64,000 nt of DNA from Saprospiraceae bacterium (GTDB lineage: Bacteria > Bacteroidota > Bacteroidia > Chitinophagales > Saprospiraceae). Each line of letters opens with the position of its first letter. The stretch's first letter is position 1. The notes beneath the pieces are model-generated. The model was not told the origin of the DNA. It saw nothing but the letters and a program-made list of their open reading frames with translations, and made no database searches. The stretch spans positions 1-64,000 of the forward strand of contig JADKAE010000005.1 in the NCBI GenBank assembly GCA_016715405.1, read 5' to 3'. Made by a program: the position numbers and the translations under genes. Of the stretch, positions 19,038-26,774 are shown in pieces.

Positions 19038-19784
19038 TCACCCATACAACTCATAATGCACCTGCGACTTATCATACCCCAATTTTACAATCAAATTCGC
19101 GACAGCGTCATCGATCATATTACTCCAGCCGCAGAGGTAAAACGATACATCGGGGCGACTTTCGGCGTAGTGCTGCAGGTAGATCTGGTGGATATAACCT
19201 TTGTAGACAGGAAAAGGAAACTGCGTGGGGTACAAGTCTGTTTCGCGGGAGAGGGCCACGTCGTAGCTGAATTCGGGGTGATCGCGGCGGAGTTGCTCGA
19301 ATTCGTCGCGATACAAGATGCCGTTGGCATAACGGGTGCCGAAGATGAGGTGGATGCGGCGATGCGGCAGGTTGCGGCGGTAAATGTCGCCGATCATACT
19401 GCGGAAGGGGGCCACTCCGGTACCCGTGCAGATCAATACGAGGTCTTTGTCGAGGCTATCCGGCAGCGTAAAGGCTCCGTCGGGGCCTTTGAATCGAATA
19501 GTGGCGCCCAATTCCAATTCTTCAAAGAAATAACGCGAGGCCGCGCCGCCTTCAAGTTTGAGCACACAAAATTCCAATAAGCCCTCCCCATTGGGCGCGT
19601 TGGCGATAGAATAACTGCGCCAGCGCTTGAGGCGTTTTTCGTCGATGGGGAGGTCCATGGTAACAAACTGCCCCGCCTCGAAAGTAAATTCTTCGGAGGC
19701 ATTCAACTCTACCCAAATGCGACGAGCGGTGGGTGATTCGTCGGCTATTTTGACTACTGTGCTATCGTACCATTTCCAGGCCAT
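19038..19784 (-). CDS. ferredoxin/flavodoxin-NADP reductase family protein
   Basis: FAD-dependent oxidoreductase of 248 residues. Seen: the FAD-binding barrel with GQFVTMDLP and RWRSYSIAN, and the nucleotide-binding domain starting LICTGTGVAPFRSMIGD, ending with SFYLCGWSNMID. No iron-sulphur motif is present. It is the last gene of the mevalonate operon, 18 bp after the GHMP kinase. It could supply reduced flavin to the flavin-dependent IPP isomerase encoded first in the operon (inference). Confidence 0.85.
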   Translation of the reverse strand: MAWKWYDSTVVKIADESPTARRIWVELNASEEFTFEAGQFVTMDLPIDEKRLKRWRSYSIANAPNGEGLLEFCVLKLEGGAASRYFFEELELGATIRFKGPDGAFTLPDSLDKDLVLICTGTGVAPFRSMIGDIYRRNLPHRRIHLIFGTRYANGILYRDEFEQLRRDHPEFSYDVALSRETDLYPTQFPFPVYKGYIHQIYLQHYAESRPDVSFYLCGWSNMIDDAVANLIVKLGYDKSQVHYELYG

Positions 19785-19802
19785 AGGTGCAGGGGATGTG
19801 TG

Positions 19803-20756
19803 TTATAATCCAGAGGGAGTTCCCATCATGTCATCGTAAGTTAGAACAACGTCGTACCCTTTATCGTTGAAATACGCCCGTGTTTCGTCCAGGGGGCGCT
19901 CGCTGGTCACCAGCACAAAGTCGCCGCCCCAGGCGCCCAGCGATTTAATCTCACCCCAAAAATCGGAAAAATACAGGGTTTTGGCGCGGGGCAGATGCAG
20001 TATTTCAGCCAGCATATTTTCGTGCCGGCGTATGCAGTCGGCCAATTCTGCCAGGGTGCGGGCGCCAAGCCATTGCGCGGTGATGGCCGATATGGCGGTA
20101 ATAAGCGGCGTCACCCGCTCGCCTCCTTCGAGATAGTGCCTGATGGCGTCCTGGCTGCTCTGTTTTTTACCCAAATACACAAAATACAGCTGGTGGCGGT
20201 AGGCGGGCAGGTACGGGAATTCCACGTGGTGCGGCACGCCCCCGAGGAGTTGATACAATATGGGGCCGTTGGCATTAGCGCAGGCCAGGTCGTAGCCCGA
20301 GCCGCCGAAGGTGTCGTGCAATAATTTATACGCGTCTACCTGCAACCAGTTCGCCATGTTGGCAATGAGCGTAGAGCTGGTGCCCAATCCCCATTGCCGC
20401 GGAAAATCGAGCCGTGTAGTGACCGCCGCGCCTTTCATGTTGCTCCATACGTGCGGCCTTTGTCGCTGTACGGCGTGTAAAAGCGCCTCCAGTTTGTGGC
20501 CGGCTACGTCGTCGAGGCCTTCTTCGTAAGTTGCATCCGGCAACAAATAGATCGCATCGAACCAGCAATCTCCATTGGCGTCATAGCTCTGCCAGGAGAG
20601 CCAGCCTTCCTGGGCCTGGGGCGGGTATATCACTTCCAGCTCTTGCCCAAAACGCGTGGGCAGCGCCAGGGCCAGTGCGCCGTCGAGTACCGCGTATTCG
20701 CCGGTAAACATCAGTTTGCCGTGCGCGCGATAGTGCGTAGGGAAGGTTGGATCCAT
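19803..20756 (-). CDS. GYDIA-type GHMP kinase (mevalonate pathway)
   Basis: ATP-dependent small-molecule kinase of about 317 residues. Seen: HGKLMFTGEYAVLDGALALALPT at the N-terminus, the GHMP motif GLGTSSTLIAN near residue 116, and GGSGYDLACANANGP, a GYDLA variant of the GYDIA signature. In Bacteroidota this family lies with mevalonate genes and is presumed to phosphorylate mevalonate or phosphomevalonate; position directly after HMG-CoA reductase supports that. ATG at 20756 is preferred to a TTG six bases upstream. Confidence 0.85.
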   Translation of the reverse strand: MDPTFPTHYRAHGKLMFTGEYAVLDGALALALPTRFGQELEVIYPPQAQEGWLSWQSYDANGDCWFDAIYLLPDATYEEGLDDVAGHKLEALLHAVQRQRPHVWSNMKGAAVTTRLDFPRQWGLGTSSTLIANMANWLQVDAYKLLHDTFGGSGYDLACANANGPILYQLLGGVPHHVEFPYLPAYRHQLYFVYLGKKQSSQDAIRHYLEGGERVTPLITAISAITAQWLGARTLAELADCIRRHENMLAEILHLPRAKTLYFSDFWGEIKSLGAWGGDFVLVTSERPLDETRAYFNDKGYDVVLTYDDMMGTPSGL

Positions 20757-20775
20757 GTACAATGTTTTTTTTCGT

Positions 20776-20810
20776 AATGTGTACTAAACTCCACAAGTTT
20801 AGTACACATT
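20776..20810. promoter_or_regulatory. perfect 14-bp inverted repeat at the HMGR/kinase junction
   Basis: AATGTGTACTAAAC, a 7-nt loop, then GTTTAGTACACATT. The right arm includes the last codons and TAA stop of the reductase gene. No T-run follows on the transcribed minus strand, so it is not a standard terminator; it may protect or process the mRNA, or be an operator. Confidence 0.7.
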
Positions 20811-22145
20811 GTCAGCCGCTGGCGTCTTCCGCAATGTCTCGATGAAATCCCTTACTGCTGTGAAGGTAATGACTTTATCGCTAAAATTGTGGAAAGCAGC
20901 CTCCATTTCCGATTCAGCAGCCCCGAGGTGGTTGAGGATATTGGTGAGGTGCATTTTCATGTGGCCTTGCTGTATGCCGGTGGTGACCAGTGAGCGCAGG
21001 GCGGCGAAGTTCTGTGCAAGCCCGGTAACGGCAATGACACCCATGAGTTCGGTAGCCGAAGGGTTGCCCAGCATCTCCAGCGAACGGGCTGCCAGCGGAT
21101 GCAGCCGGGTGAGGCCGCCCACAGTGCCTACGGCCAGCGGTATGTCGAGCCAAAACCGGAAGATGCCGTTTTCGATGGTGCAATAGCTGAGGCTCCTGTA
21201 TTGTCCGTCGCGGGCCGCGAAGGCGTGCCCGCAGGCCTCGATGGCCCGGAAGTCGTTGGCGGTGGCCAGCACCACAGCGTCGATGCCGTTGAAGATGCCT
21301 TTGTTGTGGGTCACCGCCCGGTAAGGATCTATATGTGCGATGCGGACGGCTTTGGCGAATTTTTCGGCAAACAAGGGCGTTTCTTTTTCAAACTGTCCTT
21401 CCGAAAGGTCAGCAACCGGGCATTCTACCCAGGCGCGCACCAGGCATTCCGGGGTGTAATTCGACAGGATGGCCATTACGATGTCTACCTCGCGGGGGCC
21501 GCCTTCAAATACCGGGTGTTCGGCTACAAACCGCTCCAACCCGTTGCCGAATTCTTCGAGCACCGAGTTGATGAAGTTGGCGCCCATCGAGTCGCAGGTT
21601 TCAAAGCTGACGCGAAGCTGGTAGTACTCGGGCTCCAGATGGGTATAGTCGAGCAGGGAAATGCCCGTGACGCCCCCACCCCGCTTTTCCATGTTGGCAG
21701 TGAGGTGCACTACGTCGCGCAACAGGTATTCGCGCAGTTCGTCTACGACGGACATCATGAGTTGGTGGTCGCCGGCCCAGCTGAAGTGTACCTGCCCTAC
21801 TTTTTGGGTAGATAATATAGTGGTGTGAAAACCGCCGCGGTCGAGCCAGTATTTGGCGGCGCTGGAGGCGGCGGCAACTACCGAACTTTCTTCGATTACC
21901 ATGGGCACGGTATACAGCCGGCCGTTGATGAGAAAGTTGGGCGCTACGCCGTAGGGAAGAATAAAATTGCTGATGGTGTTTTCACTGAAGCCGTCAAAAA
22001 CGCGCTGCAACGACTCGTCGGAGAGCCAAAAGTTGGTCAAATCGCGCTCGGCGGATTCCGGGGAGTCGGCAAACTGCTGTGCCACCCACTTGAGCTTGTC
22101 TTTTTTGGACAATTTTGAAAATCCCGCTTTTACTTTATCCTGCAT
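20799..22145 (-). CDS. hydroxymethylglutaryl-CoA reductase, class II-like
   Basis: Reduces HMG-CoA to mevalonate, the committed step of the mevalonate pathway. Seen: ENTISNFILPYGVAPNFLING (substrate region), VIEESSVVAAASSAAKYW, the nucleotide-binding CDSMGANFINSVLEEF, the catalytic region AVTHNKGIFNGIDAVVLAT, GTVGGLTRLHPLA and a C-terminal helical tail. The length of 448 residues fits the soluble class II enzymes. Start MQDKVKAGFSKLSKKDK is chosen; the upstream in-frame extension overlaps the isomerase gene and is not family-like. Confidence 0.93.
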   Translation of the reverse strand: MQDKVKAGFSKLSKKDKLKWVAQQFADSPESAERDLTNFWLSDESLQRVFDGFSENTISNFILPYGVAPNFLINGRLYTVPMVIEESSVVAAASSAAKYWLDRGGFHTTILSTQKVGQVHFSWAGDHQLMMSVVDELREYLLRDVVHLTANMEKRGGGVTGISLLDYTHLEPEYYQLRVSFETCDSMGANFINSVLEEFGNGLERFVAEHPVFEGGPREVDIVMAILSNYTPECLVRAWVECPVADLSEGQFEKETPLFAEKFAKAVRIAHIDPYRAVTHNKGIFNGIDAVVLATANDFRAIEACGHAFAARDGQYRSLSYCTIENGIFRFWLDIPLAVGTVGGLTRLHPLAARSLEMLGNPSATELMGVIAVTGLAQNFAALRSLVTTGIQQGHMKMHLTNILNHLGAAESEMEAAFHNFSDKVITFTAVRDFIETLRKTPAADNVY

Positions 22146-22161
22146 GTCGCTGTGATTAATC

Positions 22162-23229
22162 TTATTGCTTGATGCGGAGGAAGGCCTGCGCCAGTTCGAG
22201 CCCGCGTATCTGGTTGTCGATATAAGCTGCCAATTGGTCGTAGTCGCCCCGGGCGTATTGCAAAAACCCGGAGGCTTGCCCATAAACGGCGGGTAGTTGT
22301 ATGGTGTTAATCAAATAATACCCGTCGAGGAAGTTTTTGATGCCTCCTGATATAATAATATGGCCGCAACGGATTTTGTCGCCGAGTTCGGCTATAAGTA
22401 TATTGGTATAGTGGGTCATCTCTGCGGCGCTGTGGCCGGTATACACCAGGGGTTCGAGCGCGGCGAGTTTGTCGGGATGGGCGCGCAGTAATTCGAGCAG
22501 GGCGAAATTGGTGCCTCCGCTGGCTGCAAAGTCGACGGCTGCGAGCGGCAATTGCAGCAGTGCGCGCAGGCTTTCGGGGCCCATACCCTGCCCTACTTCT
22601 TTTACAATAATAGGAAAAGCAGCCGCTTCCAGCACTTGTTCTATGATGGCGAGGGGTGTTTGCTTAAATACGTCGCCCTCGGGCTGCATGGCCTCCTGCA
22701 GGGGGTTTACATGGATGATGAGCCCGTCGGCGCGCAATTTTTCGACAAGCTTGTCTAAACGCCAGGTCTCTTTTTTATCCAGCAGTTGTTCGAGTTGCGC
22801 AATGCCGAGGTTGGCGTAGAGGGGCAGGTCGTCGCCCATGAGCGCCCGCACGTCGAAGTCGCGAAAAGTATCATCGCTATATAATAAGGAGCGACAGGAA
22901 CCGAGCCCCATGCCCATGCCGTAGTCGCGGCAGGCTCGTGCCAGGTTGTAGTTGATAGTGTGGGCCCACTCGGTACCACCGGTCATGCTCGACACCCACA
23001 TGGGCGCGCGAAGGGTTTTGCCCAGAAAAGAAATCGGGGACAGGCTGCCTTTGGACGGATGCGCTGCCAGGAGCGGTTCGTACCAAAAACGGCCATCCAG
23101 TTGCGCTGCCGCTACTTGTGAGCGCAACGCCAGTTCGATGTGGTCGCGTTTGCGGGAAGCCGCCGTAGGATCCACATCATGGGGGGTAGACTTGTCAGAG
23201 GCCTGCTCCATGTTTTTTTTGATAGCCAT
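22162..23229 (-). CDS. fni: type 2 isopentenyl-diphosphate delta-isomerase
   Basis: FMN-dependent isomerase interconverting IPP and DMAPP. Seen: RKRDHIELAL at the N-terminus, APMWVSSMTGGTEWAHTIN, GMGLGSCRSLL, HVNPLQEAMQPEGD, PIIVKEVGQGMG, VDFAASGGTNFALLEL and IISGGIKNFLDG. First gene of a minus-strand operon that continues through the reductase (16 bp gap) and kinase to a flavin reductase. Start MAIKKNMEQ is used; an ATG 18 bases further in is also possible. Confidence 0.93.
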   Translation of the reverse strand: MAIKKNMEQASDKSTPHDVDPTAASRKRDHIELALRSQVAAAQLDGRFWYEPLLAAHPSKGSLSPISFLGKTLRAPMWVSSMTGGTEWAHTINYNLARACRDYGMGMGLGSCRSLLYSDDTFRDFDVRALMGDDLPLYANLGIAQLEQLLDKKETWRLDKLVEKLRADGLIIHVNPLQEAMQPEGDVFKQTPLAIIEQVLEAAAFPIIVKEVGQGMGPESLRALLQLPLAAVDFAASGGTNFALLELLRAHPDKLAALEPLVYTGHSAAEMTHYTNILIAELGDKIRCGHIIISGGIKNFLDGYYLINTIQLPAVYGQASGFLQYARGDYDQLAAYIDNQIRGLELAQAFLRIKQ

Positions 23230-23388
23230 CACAAATATAACAAGCTGCCGGGGCATTGCGGCATGCCTGGTGCATAAACAAAGCCGTTTACAATTAGTTC
23301 ATAACCCTAGACTTGCAATAGCAATCAAAAAAAATGCTGTTTTTCAGTCGATTGTATCATTTTAGGTAGATATTTTTTTTAAAAAAGC

Positions 23389-23419
23389 TTGTATCTTTTT
23401 CAGATTAGCGATACATTTG
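23389..23419 (+). promoter_or_regulatory. Bacteroidota promoter for rplM operon
   Basis: TTG at 23389-23391, exactly 20 bp, then TACATTTG at 23412-23419, a full match to the Bacteroidota consensus. It lies inside an upstream in-frame extension of rplM, which argues for the GTG start at 23479. Confidence 0.75.
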
Positions 23420-23478
23420 CGCTCGCCTTTGAAAAAGGGCTTGATTTGAAGTATCATTTACAGCAAAAAGTAATTATT

Positions 23479-23922
23479 GTGAATACGCTGAGTTACAGGA
23501 CCCGTTCGGTCAAGAAAGAGGAAGCAGAGCGCAAGTGGTATGTCATCGACGCCGAAGGCGAAGTGGTGGGCCGCCTCTGTTCCCGTATTGCTACCGTACT
23601 ACGCGGTAAGCACAAACCCACATTTACCCCACATACGGATACCGGTGATTTTGTGGTGGTGATCAACGCCGACAAGGTGCGCTTTACGGGCAACAAAATG
23701 GCCGCAAAAGAGTATCTGACTTATTCGGGTTATCCCGGCGGCCAAAAAGCGACGATTGCCAAAGAGCTTTTGATCAAAAAGCCCTATGCGATCATCGAAA
23801 ACGCCGTAAAGGGTATGTTGCCCAAAACCAAGCTCGGCCGTGCCCAGGTGAAGAAGCTTTTCATTTATGAAGGCGCTGAACATCCGCACCAGGCACAAAA
23901 ACCTGAGCCTTTTAATTTCTAA
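23479..23922 (+). CDS. rplM: 50S ribosomal protein L13
   Basis: 147-residue large-subunit protein. Seen: NTLSYRTRSVKKEEAERKWYV and VIDAEGEVVGRLCSRIA, HTDTGDFVVVINADKV, YTSGYPGG-like TYSGYPGGQKA, and AVKGMLPKTKLGRAQVKKL. The GTG start at 23479 gives the usual Bacteroidota N-terminus; a TTG 90 bases upstream would place the promoter inside the gene. First gene of the rplM-rpsI-rpsB-tsf cluster. Confidence 0.97.
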   Translation: MNTLSYRTRSVKKEEAERKWYVIDAEGEVVGRLCSRIATVLRGKHKPTFTPHTDTGDFVVVINADKVRFTGNKMAAKEYLTYSGYPGGQKATIAKELLIKKPYAIIENAVKGMLPKTKLGRAQVKKLFIYEGAEHPHQAQKPEPFNF

Positions 23923-23951
23923 TTGCATCTATTAAATCGATAGGATAGAAC

Positions 23952-24338
23952 ATGGAAATGATCAACGCCATCGGGAGAAGAAAGTCGGCTGTAGCGCGCG
24001 TCTATCTCACCAAAGGTAACGGCAAAATAACCGTTAACGACAAAGACTACAAAGCGTATTTCCCGCAAGTGTACATACAACACAGCATCTCGGCGCCCTT
24101 TGAAACGGTAAACGCCGAGCAGATTTATGATCTTGTGATCAATGTGGCCGGTGGAGGCTACAAGGGCCAGGCAGAAGCCGTGCGCATGGGTATCTCGCGC
24201 GCATTGGTGAAGCTCAACGAGGACTTCCGCAAACCGCTGAAGGAAAGGAAATTCCTCACCCGCGACGCTCGCGAAGTAGAACGCAAGAAGTATGGCAAGC
24301 CCAAGGCACGCCGCAGCTTCCAGTTCAGCAAGCGCTAA
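23952..24338 (+). CDS. rpsI: 30S ribosomal protein S9
   Basis: 128-residue small-subunit protein with INAIGRRKSAVARVYL at the start, GGGYKGQAEAVRMGISRAL in the middle and the conserved basic tail KKYGKPKARRSFQFSKR, which reaches the decoding centre. It lies 29 bp after rplM, the usual pairing. Confidence 0.98.
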   Translation: MEMINAIGRRKSAVARVYLTKGNGKITVNDKDYKAYFPQVYIQHSISAPFETVNAEQIYDLVINVAGGGYKGQAEAVRMGISRALVKLNEDFRKPLKERKFLTRDAREVERKKYGKPKARRSFQFSKR

Positions 24339-24374
24339 TTTATTAATTCCTTGTCAATCTTCAATTGAACAGCA

Positions 24375-25106
24375 ATGGCAAAACCGACCTATAAAGAACT
24401 GCTGGATGCCGGTGTTCACTTCGGCCACCTCAAGAAGAAGTGGAACCCTAAAATGGCGCAGTACATTTTCATGGAGCGCAAAGGTATCCACATTATCGAT
24501 ATCAATCGCACGATCGATTGCATGGACCGCGCAGCTAACGCTATGCGCCAGATCGCCAAATCGGGCCGCAAAGTGATGTTTGTGGCTACCAAAAAACAAG
24601 CCCGCGATATCGTGGCTACTGCCGCGCGCAGCGTAGGCATGCCTTACGTAACCGATCGCTGGCTCGGCGGTATGATGACCAACTTCGCTACGATTCGCCG
24701 CTCGGTGAAGAAGATGAATACGATCGAGCGCATGCTGCAGGATGGTACCGTGCAGAATATGACCAAAAAAGAGCGCCTGATGATGAACCGCGAGTTGGCA
24801 AAACTCGACAAGGTGCTCGGCGGTATTTCTAACCTCAACCGCCTCCCCGCTGCTATCTTTGTGGTAGATATCCACCACGAACATATCGCAGTGGCCGAAG
24901 CGCACAAGTTGGGCCTCCGCACTTTCGGTATCGTGGATACCAACTCCGACCCCAACCAGGTCGACTTCCCCATCCCCGGCAATGACGACGCCTCTAAATC
25001 AGTGGCTATCATTACCGAATATATGGTGGAAGCTATTCGCGAAGGCCTCGAAGAACGCAAACAGGTGAAGACCGAGAAAGAAGGTGTAGAAGGCGTAAGC
25101 GAATAA
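24375..25106 (+). CDS. rpsB: 30S ribosomal protein S2
   Basis: 243-residue small-subunit protein. Seen: LLDAGVHFGHLKKKWNPKM, IHIIDINRTI, VTDRWLGGMMTNFATI, and IVDTNSDPNQVDFPIPGNDDA. Followed 37 bp later by tsf, the common rpsB-tsf order. The acidic tail is short. Confidence 0.98.
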   Translation: MAKPTYKELLDAGVHFGHLKKKWNPKMAQYIFMERKGIHIIDINRTIDCMDRAANAMRQIAKSGRKVMFVATKKQARDIVATAARSVGMPYVTDRWLGGMMTNFATIRRSVKKMNTIERMLQDGTVQNMTKKERLMMNRELAKLDKVLGGISNLNRLPAAIFVVDIHHEHIAVAEAHKLGLRTFGIVDTNSDPNQVDFPIPGNDDASKSVAIITEYMVEAIREGLEERKQVKTEKEGVEGVSE

Positions 25107-25143
25107 CGGCCTCTTTTTTATCAATTAAACGACTAAAGTAACT

Positions 25144-25986
25144 ATGAGCATAGTTTCTCCTGCAGATATAAAAAAGCTGCGCGATATGACCGGCGCAGGT
25201 ATGATGGACTGCAAAGCCGCCCTCGCTGAAGCCGATGGCGATTTCGAAAAGGCCATCGAAGGATTGCGCAAGAAAGGCCTCAAAGCCAGTATCAAACGCG
25301 CCGACCGCGAAGCCCGCGAAGGCGTGGTAGTCGCTATGGTCTCCGACGATCACAAACGCGGCGTGGTGGTGAAGCTGAGCTGCGAAACCGACTTCGTAGC
25401 CCGCAACGAGGATTTTATCAACCTCGTCAAAAGCTTTGCCCAGACTGCCCTCGATAAATTCCCCGCTAACCTCGAAGCCCTGCTGGCCCTGCCTTACGGC
25501 GATATTACGATCGGCGAAAAGGTAATCGAACAGGTAGGCGTTATCGGCGAAAAAATCGAACTGGCTGCTTACGAGTGTATCGAAGCCCCCCAGGTAGCTC
25601 CCTATATCCACATGGGCTACAAAGCCGGCGTGCTGGTAGGCCTCAATAAAGACAACGCTGATTTCTTCGAAGCAGGCCGCGATGTGGCTATGCAGGTAGC
25701 CGCCCTCAAAGCCGTCGCCGTAGATAAAGACGACGTGCCCCAGGCGCTTATCGACAAGGAATTGGAAATCCGCACCGAACTGGCCCTCAACGATCCGAGA
25801 AATGCCAACAAACCCAAAGAGTTGTTGGAGAAGATCGCACAGGGCAGCCTCAATAAGTTCTTCCAGGAAGTTACCCTCCTCAATCAGGATTTTGTGAAAG
25901 ACAATAGCAAAAAAGTGGGTGAGTACCTGAAGGGATTCGATAAGGAACTAACCGTCACCGGTTTCCGCCACGTGACGCTCGGTTAA
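25144..25986 (+). CDS. tsf: elongation factor Ts
   Basis: Nucleotide exchange factor for EF-Tu, 280 residues. Seen: the N-terminal UBA-like domain with LRDMTGAGMMDCKAALAEADGD and AIEGLRKKGLKA, then the core with SCETDFVARNEDFINLV and the C-terminal TLLNQDFVKDNSKKVGEYL. A strong terminator follows within 50 bp. Confidence 0.98.
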   Translation: MSIVSPADIKKLRDMTGAGMMDCKAALAEADGDFEKAIEGLRKKGLKASIKRADREAREGVVVAMVSDDHKRGVVVKLSCETDFVARNEDFINLVKSFAQTALDKFPANLEALLALPYGDITIGEKVIEQVGVIGEKIELAAYECIEAPQVAPYIHMGYKAGVLVGLNKDNADFFEAGRDVAMQVAALKAVAVDKDDVPQALIDKELEIRTELALNDPRNANKPKELLEKIAQGSLNKFFQEVTLLNQDFVKDNSKKVGEYLKGFDKELTVTGFRHVTLG

Positions 25987-25996
25987 ATAAGAAGCG

Positions 25997-26035
25997 CAAG
26001 AGTCATCCGGAGTTTTCCGGATGACTCTTGTTCTT
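25997..26035 (+). terminator. intrinsic terminator after tsf
   Basis: A perfect 15-bp stem, CAAGAGTCATCCGGA (25997-26011) with its complement (26016-26030), and a 4-nt loop, followed by TTCTTTT. It ends the ribosomal protein operon just before pyrH. Confidence 0.93.
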
Positions 26036-26052
26036 TTAGCTTACCTCAAACT

Positions 26053-26766
26053 ATGTCGCTAAAGTATAAAAGAGTTCTCCTCAAATTGAGCGGCGAGTCG
26101 CTCATGGGCGACCAAAATTTCGGCATCTCCGCCATTATGCTCCGCCATTATGCCGATCAAATAAAAATATTAGTTGATCACGGCGTTGAAGTTGCCGTGG
26201 TGATCGGCGGCGGCAATATCTTCCGCGGACTGCAAGCCGCTGCCAGCGGCATCGACCGCGTACAAGGCGACTATATGGGCATGATGGCCACCGTGATCAA
26301 CGGCATGGCCATACAAAGCGCCCTGGAAAGTGTCGGCTTATATACCCGGCTTATCTCGGCTATCGAAATGAAGGCTATCGCCGAGCCGTATATCCGCCGC
26401 CGCGCTATCCGCCACCTTGAAAAAGGAAGGGTGGTGATTTTCTCTGCCGGCACCGGCAGCCCCTATTTTACTACCGATTCGGCCGCAGCCCTGCGCGCCA
26501 ACGAAATCAACGCCGACGTAATCCTCAAAGGCACCCGCGTGGACGGCATCTATACCGCCGACCCCGAAAAAGATCCTACCGCTCAAAAATTCGACACGCT
26601 CACTTTCGCCAAGGTGATCAGCCTGGGCCTCAGCGTAATGGACATGACGGCCTTTACGCTCTGCCAGGAAAACAACCTGCCTATTATCGTCTTCGATATC
26701 AACGACGACAGCAATCTGCTGCGCATTGTGAAAGGCGAAGCGGTGGGGACCTTGGTGGAGGGGTGA
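26053..26766 (+). CDS. pyrH: uridylate kinase
   Basis: Phosphorylates UMP to UDP; 237 residues, amino-acid-kinase fold. Seen: RVLLKLSGESLMGDQNFGI, AVVIGGGNIFRG, MGMMATVINGMAIQSAL, SAGTGSPYFTTDSAAALRA and DVILKGTRVDGIYTADPEKD. It follows the tsf terminator by 18 bp after its T-run, so it relies on readthrough or a promoter overlapping the terminator. Convergent with the PBP gene, with 8 bp between stops. Confidence 0.97.
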   Translation: MSLKYKRVLLKLSGESLMGDQNFGISAIMLRHYADQIKILVDHGVEVAVVIGGGNIFRGLQAAASGIDRVQGDYMGMMATVINGMAIQSALESVGLYTRLISAIEMKAIAEPYIRRRAIRHLEKGRVVIFSAGTGSPYFTTDSAAALRANEINADVILKGTRVDGIYTADPEKDPTAQKFDTLTFAKVISLGLSVMDMTAFTLCQENNLPIIVFDINDDSNLLRIVKGEAVGTLVEG

Positions 26767-26774
26767 TATCCGAA

